NCBI GenBank assembly: GCA_002495025.1
Contig: DADP01000011.1
Span: 1-6,319 of the forward strand
Reading direction: 5' to 3'
DNA from: Desulfurococcaceae archaeon UBA285
GTDB taxonomy: Archaea > Thermoproteota > Thermoprotei_A > Sulfolobales > Desulfurococcaceae
Length of the DNA: 6,319 nucleotides
This document shows, piece after piece, positions 4,806 through 6,319 of this stretch. Position 1 is the first letter of the stretch; every line of letters begins with the position of its first letter. The translations under genes and the position numbers were made by a program. The notes beneath the pieces were generated by a model. It was given only the letters and a program-made list of their open reading frames with translations. It ran no database searches and was not told the DNA's origin.

Positions 4806-5276
4806 GTGTTTTCAATAACACCTAGATTTAAACTCGGCGATAGAGAGTTTGATTTTGCTGGTTCAACTTTGGAAAAAGAACTTGTAAACTGTTTATCGAA
4901 AAATATAGCTCCTGGAGAAACCTTGTTTTTTGAGTACATCTATGATTTTGAGACATGGAAAGCACTAGAACTAGGCGTACCACCCCACTTAACAAGACTA
5001 GGATATCTACTCTTCTCGAATGGATTTACGTGGTTTAAAGACTGGTATTATGCAGAAGGGTTTATGGAGGGAAATCCCAAACTACAAGTTGAAAAACCAT
5101 TAAGTGAAGAAGTGAAAACTAGGCATATACGTGAATTGTGTATTGAAACAAGTAATTTCATAGTTAATGCTAAGAGAAAGCAAAGCGATTATTCTTACCA
5201 TGAAATTATTAATAAAGCTTATCAAAGAGCAGAGTTTATATATGAATCCCTATGTCAAGGTTTGTATATTAAATAA
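4806..5276 (+). CDS. Archaeal conserved protein of unknown function, DUF1122-like
   Basis: The coordinates give the part after the first standard start codon (GTG at 4806, 156 residues); the true protein very probably begins upstream, see 4624-4805. Visible features: an aromatic, acidic soluble sequence with ETLFFEYIYDFETWKALE (about residues 38-55), GVPPHLTRLGYLL (57-69), GFTWFKDWYYAEGFMEGNPKL (about 73-93), and a C-terminal helical part from about 105. No signal peptide or membrane helix is visible. The pattern of ‘FEY…D.ET..ALE.GVPP.LTRLG’ and ‘GFTWF.DWY…EG..EGNPKLQ’ is what I recall of the archaeal DUF1122 family, whose function is unknown; this assignment is from memory. The gene runs toward the BtpA gene and their stop codons are 3 nt apart, so the two transcripts must overlap at their 3' ends. 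No link to metal transport is apparent. Confidence 0.75.
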   Translation: MFSITPRFKLGDREFDFAGSTLEKELVNCLSKNIAPGETLFFEYIYDFETWKALELGVPPHLTRLGYLLFSNGFTWFKDWYYAEGFMEGNPKLQVEKPLSEEVKTRHIRELCIETSNFIVNAKRKQSDYSYHEIINKAYQRAEFIYESLCQGLYIK

Positions 5277-5279
5277 ATA

Positions 5280-6116
5280 TTAAACAATGTGTTCTCTGAT
5301 TTTCTCTATAAATACTTTAGCTCTTTGTTGATCGAGTGGGTTACCTGCTTTTCCATTTTGTTTTATATATGAGCCCACTATAACTCCATCGGAGTGTTTT
5401 AATACTTGGTCTATGTTTTCCAGTGTTACTCCACTACCCACTAGTACTGGTATAGGAGAATGCTTCTTTACTAGTTTAACGAGGTCTAGTGGTGGGGGTT
5501 CACCGGTTTTCAATCCCGTTACTATGAGGGCGTCTGCTCCTCCTCTATAAACGTATTCTTCGATGAGGTCTCGTAGATAGTCTTCTATACTCCCCTTTGA
5601 CGCGCCTGGTAGCGTGGACTCTATGAATCCGAGTACTGTGCGGAGGCTAGTAGCGTGTTTTACAAGTATATCAGCGTATACTTTGACTCCGGGGTGGTTT
5701 AATCTAATATCTCTCAGTCTGGGTGCTTCTGGCTCTATTAACCCGGAGTCTGAGATAATTGTTTCAACCAGGGCGTTTACTCTTATAAAATGTGCACCCG
5801 TAGCAACAGCTATAGAGTATGCTTCCAGCCCGGAATTCCTTAGTAGGTTTACTCCTACTCTGCAATTCACTGATTTAACTACTTCTCTAACAACAACACT
5901 CATAAATGATAGTGTAAGGGGGTCTGAAACCCGTTTCTCGAATGGTGCGTCTCCATAGTTTTCCACTATAACACCATCATAGCCTAGACTACAGAGTATA
6001 GAGGCCTCTCTAACAGCGTTTTCAATGATTTCTCCAGGGTCTATTGTGCTTGGAGTAGTAGTTCTAGGCAGCCTGGGAAGGTGGATTACACCAATAACCT
6101 CTATACTCCCAGCCAG
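5280..6116 (-). CDS. BtpA/SgcQ-family TIM-barrel protein; internal CTG start proposed
   Basis: Soluble protein with an (alpha/beta)8-barrel pattern. From the proposed start it has 278 residues. Landmarks in that numbering: IGVIHLPRLP (8-17), VENYGDAPF (51-59), GVNLLRN (88-94), HFIRVN (109-114), VKVYADILVKHA (144-155), IVTGLKTGEPP (198-208), PVLVGSGVT (223-231) and DGVIVGSYIK (243-252). The last two resemble phosphate-binding loops of barrel enzymes. The family is named after cyanobacterial BtpA, linked to photosystem I stability; the archaeal role is unknown. A TTG at 6182 would add 22 residues, but that start lies 3 bp from the divergent gene's ATG and leaves no promoter, and the extra segment covers a TATA box. 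CTG at 6116 follows GGTG (6127-6124) by 7 nt and lies just before the conserved barrel start. The protein identity is firm; the start is inference. Confidence 0.88.
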   Translation of the reverse strand: MAGSIEVIGVIHLPRLPRTTTPSTIDPGEIIENAVREASILCSLGYDGVIVENYGDAPFEKRVSDPLTLSFMSVVVREVVKSVNCRVGVNLLRNSGLEAYSIAVATGAHFIRVNALVETIISDSGLIEPEAPRLRDIRLNHPGVKVYADILVKHATSLRTVLGFIESTLPGASKGSIEDYLRDLIEEYVYRGGADALIVTGLKTGEPPPLDLVKLVKKHSPIPVLVGSGVTLENIDQVLKHSDGVIVGSYIKQNGKAGNPLDQQRAKVFIEKIREHIV

Positions 6117-6144
6117 TAGAAACCACCCTTTAAACCAAGATGTA

Positions 6145-6152
6145 TTTATAAA
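6145..6152. promoter_or_regulatory. Palindromic TATA box of a divergent promoter
   Basis: TTTATAAA is its own reverse complement. It is centred about 37 bp before the ATG at 6186 on the plus strand and about 33 bp before the proposed CTG at 6116 on the minus strand, so it could serve both genes. Confidence 0.45.
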
Positions 6153-6185
6153 CTTGGAGTTGATATAATTAATCAAGGGCAATTA

Positions 6186-6319
6186 ATGTTCAAAGCCAAG
6201 CTGTTAGAAAACGAGGCATTTGAACTCTTATCTAAATACTCAATACCATACCCGCCATACGGACTGGCAAAAACACCAGAAGAAGCAGGAGAAATAGCTG
6301 AGAAAATAGGTTTCCCAGT
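6186..6319 (+). CDS. NDP-forming acetyl-CoA synthetase (ADP-forming) beta subunit, N-terminal 44 residues; cut by window edge
   Basis: The ATG at 6186 opens MFKAKLLENEAFELLSKY followed by SIPYPPYGLAKTPEEAGEIA and EKIGFP, reaching the window end in frame. This is the characteristic opening of the ATP-grasp subunit of archaeal ADP-forming acyl-CoA synthetases, where a helix ending in YGIPxPxYGLAxTxEEA precedes the GYPVVLKI strand. These enzymes convert acetyl-CoA or other acyl-CoA, ADP and phosphate to the acid, CoA and ATP, a main energy-conserving step in peptide and sugar fermentation by hyperthermophilic archaea. Starting directly with this domain suggests a stand-alone beta subunit rather than the alpha-beta fusion, but the C-terminus is not visible. 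AAGGG at 6175-6179 may be the ribosome binding site. It diverges from the BtpA gene, probably sharing a promoter region. Confidence 0.8.
   Translation, partial: MFKAKLLENEAFELLSKYSIPYPPYGLAKTPEEAGEIAEKIGFP

Noticed and set aside
5614..5958. Plus-strand 114-residue frame within BtpA
   Set aside because: Antisense to conserved barrel motifs of the BtpA gene; no ribosome site or domain.

Overview
The window looks like chromosomal DNA of a hyperthermophilic archaeon, most likely a Thermoproteota (crenarchaeal) lineage. The pointers are heavy use of ATA, AGA/AGG and CTA codons, GGTG-type ribosome binding sites, TATA-box promoters, an archaeal BtpA-family protein, a DUF1122-like protein and the start of an NDP-forming acetyl-CoA synthetase beta subunit. 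This is inference from gene content and codon use; the species is not identified.

The main theme is metal handling, probably copper. Two related cassettes face away from each other. Each has a small YHS metal-binding protein followed by a P1B-type metal ATPase. The left cassette (1-895, minus strand) is GC-rich, about 60-65% in lines counted by hand, and its ATPase runs off the window. The right cassette (1886-4503, plus strand) is AT-rich, about 40% GC, and complete. The first 70 residues of the two ATPases are about half identical and the two YHS proteins are closely similar, so the cassettes are homologous but not a recent duplication. A 14-bp palindromic sequence is conserved exactly between the two promoter regions despite the composition difference, and is the best candidate for a shared regulator site.

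Between the cassettes (896-1885) lies about 1 kb with no convincing gene. It holds several perfect inverted repeats, two GC-rich islands that may be structured RNA or insertion-sequence debris, and about 240 bp with a strong A+C strand skew.

Right of the second ATPase are a DUF1122-like gene that appears split by a one-base frame change (4624-5276), a convergent BtpA-family gene (5280-6116), and, diverging from it, the first 44 codons of an NDP-forming acetyl-CoA synthetase beta subunit (6186 to the window end). These right-hand genes share the low GC content of cassette 2, so the GC-rich left cassette is the compositional outlier: either acquired DNA or an assembly join.

Two genes (ATPase 2 and BtpA) are best explained by CTG start codons, each placed 7 nt after a GGTG ribosome-binding motif.
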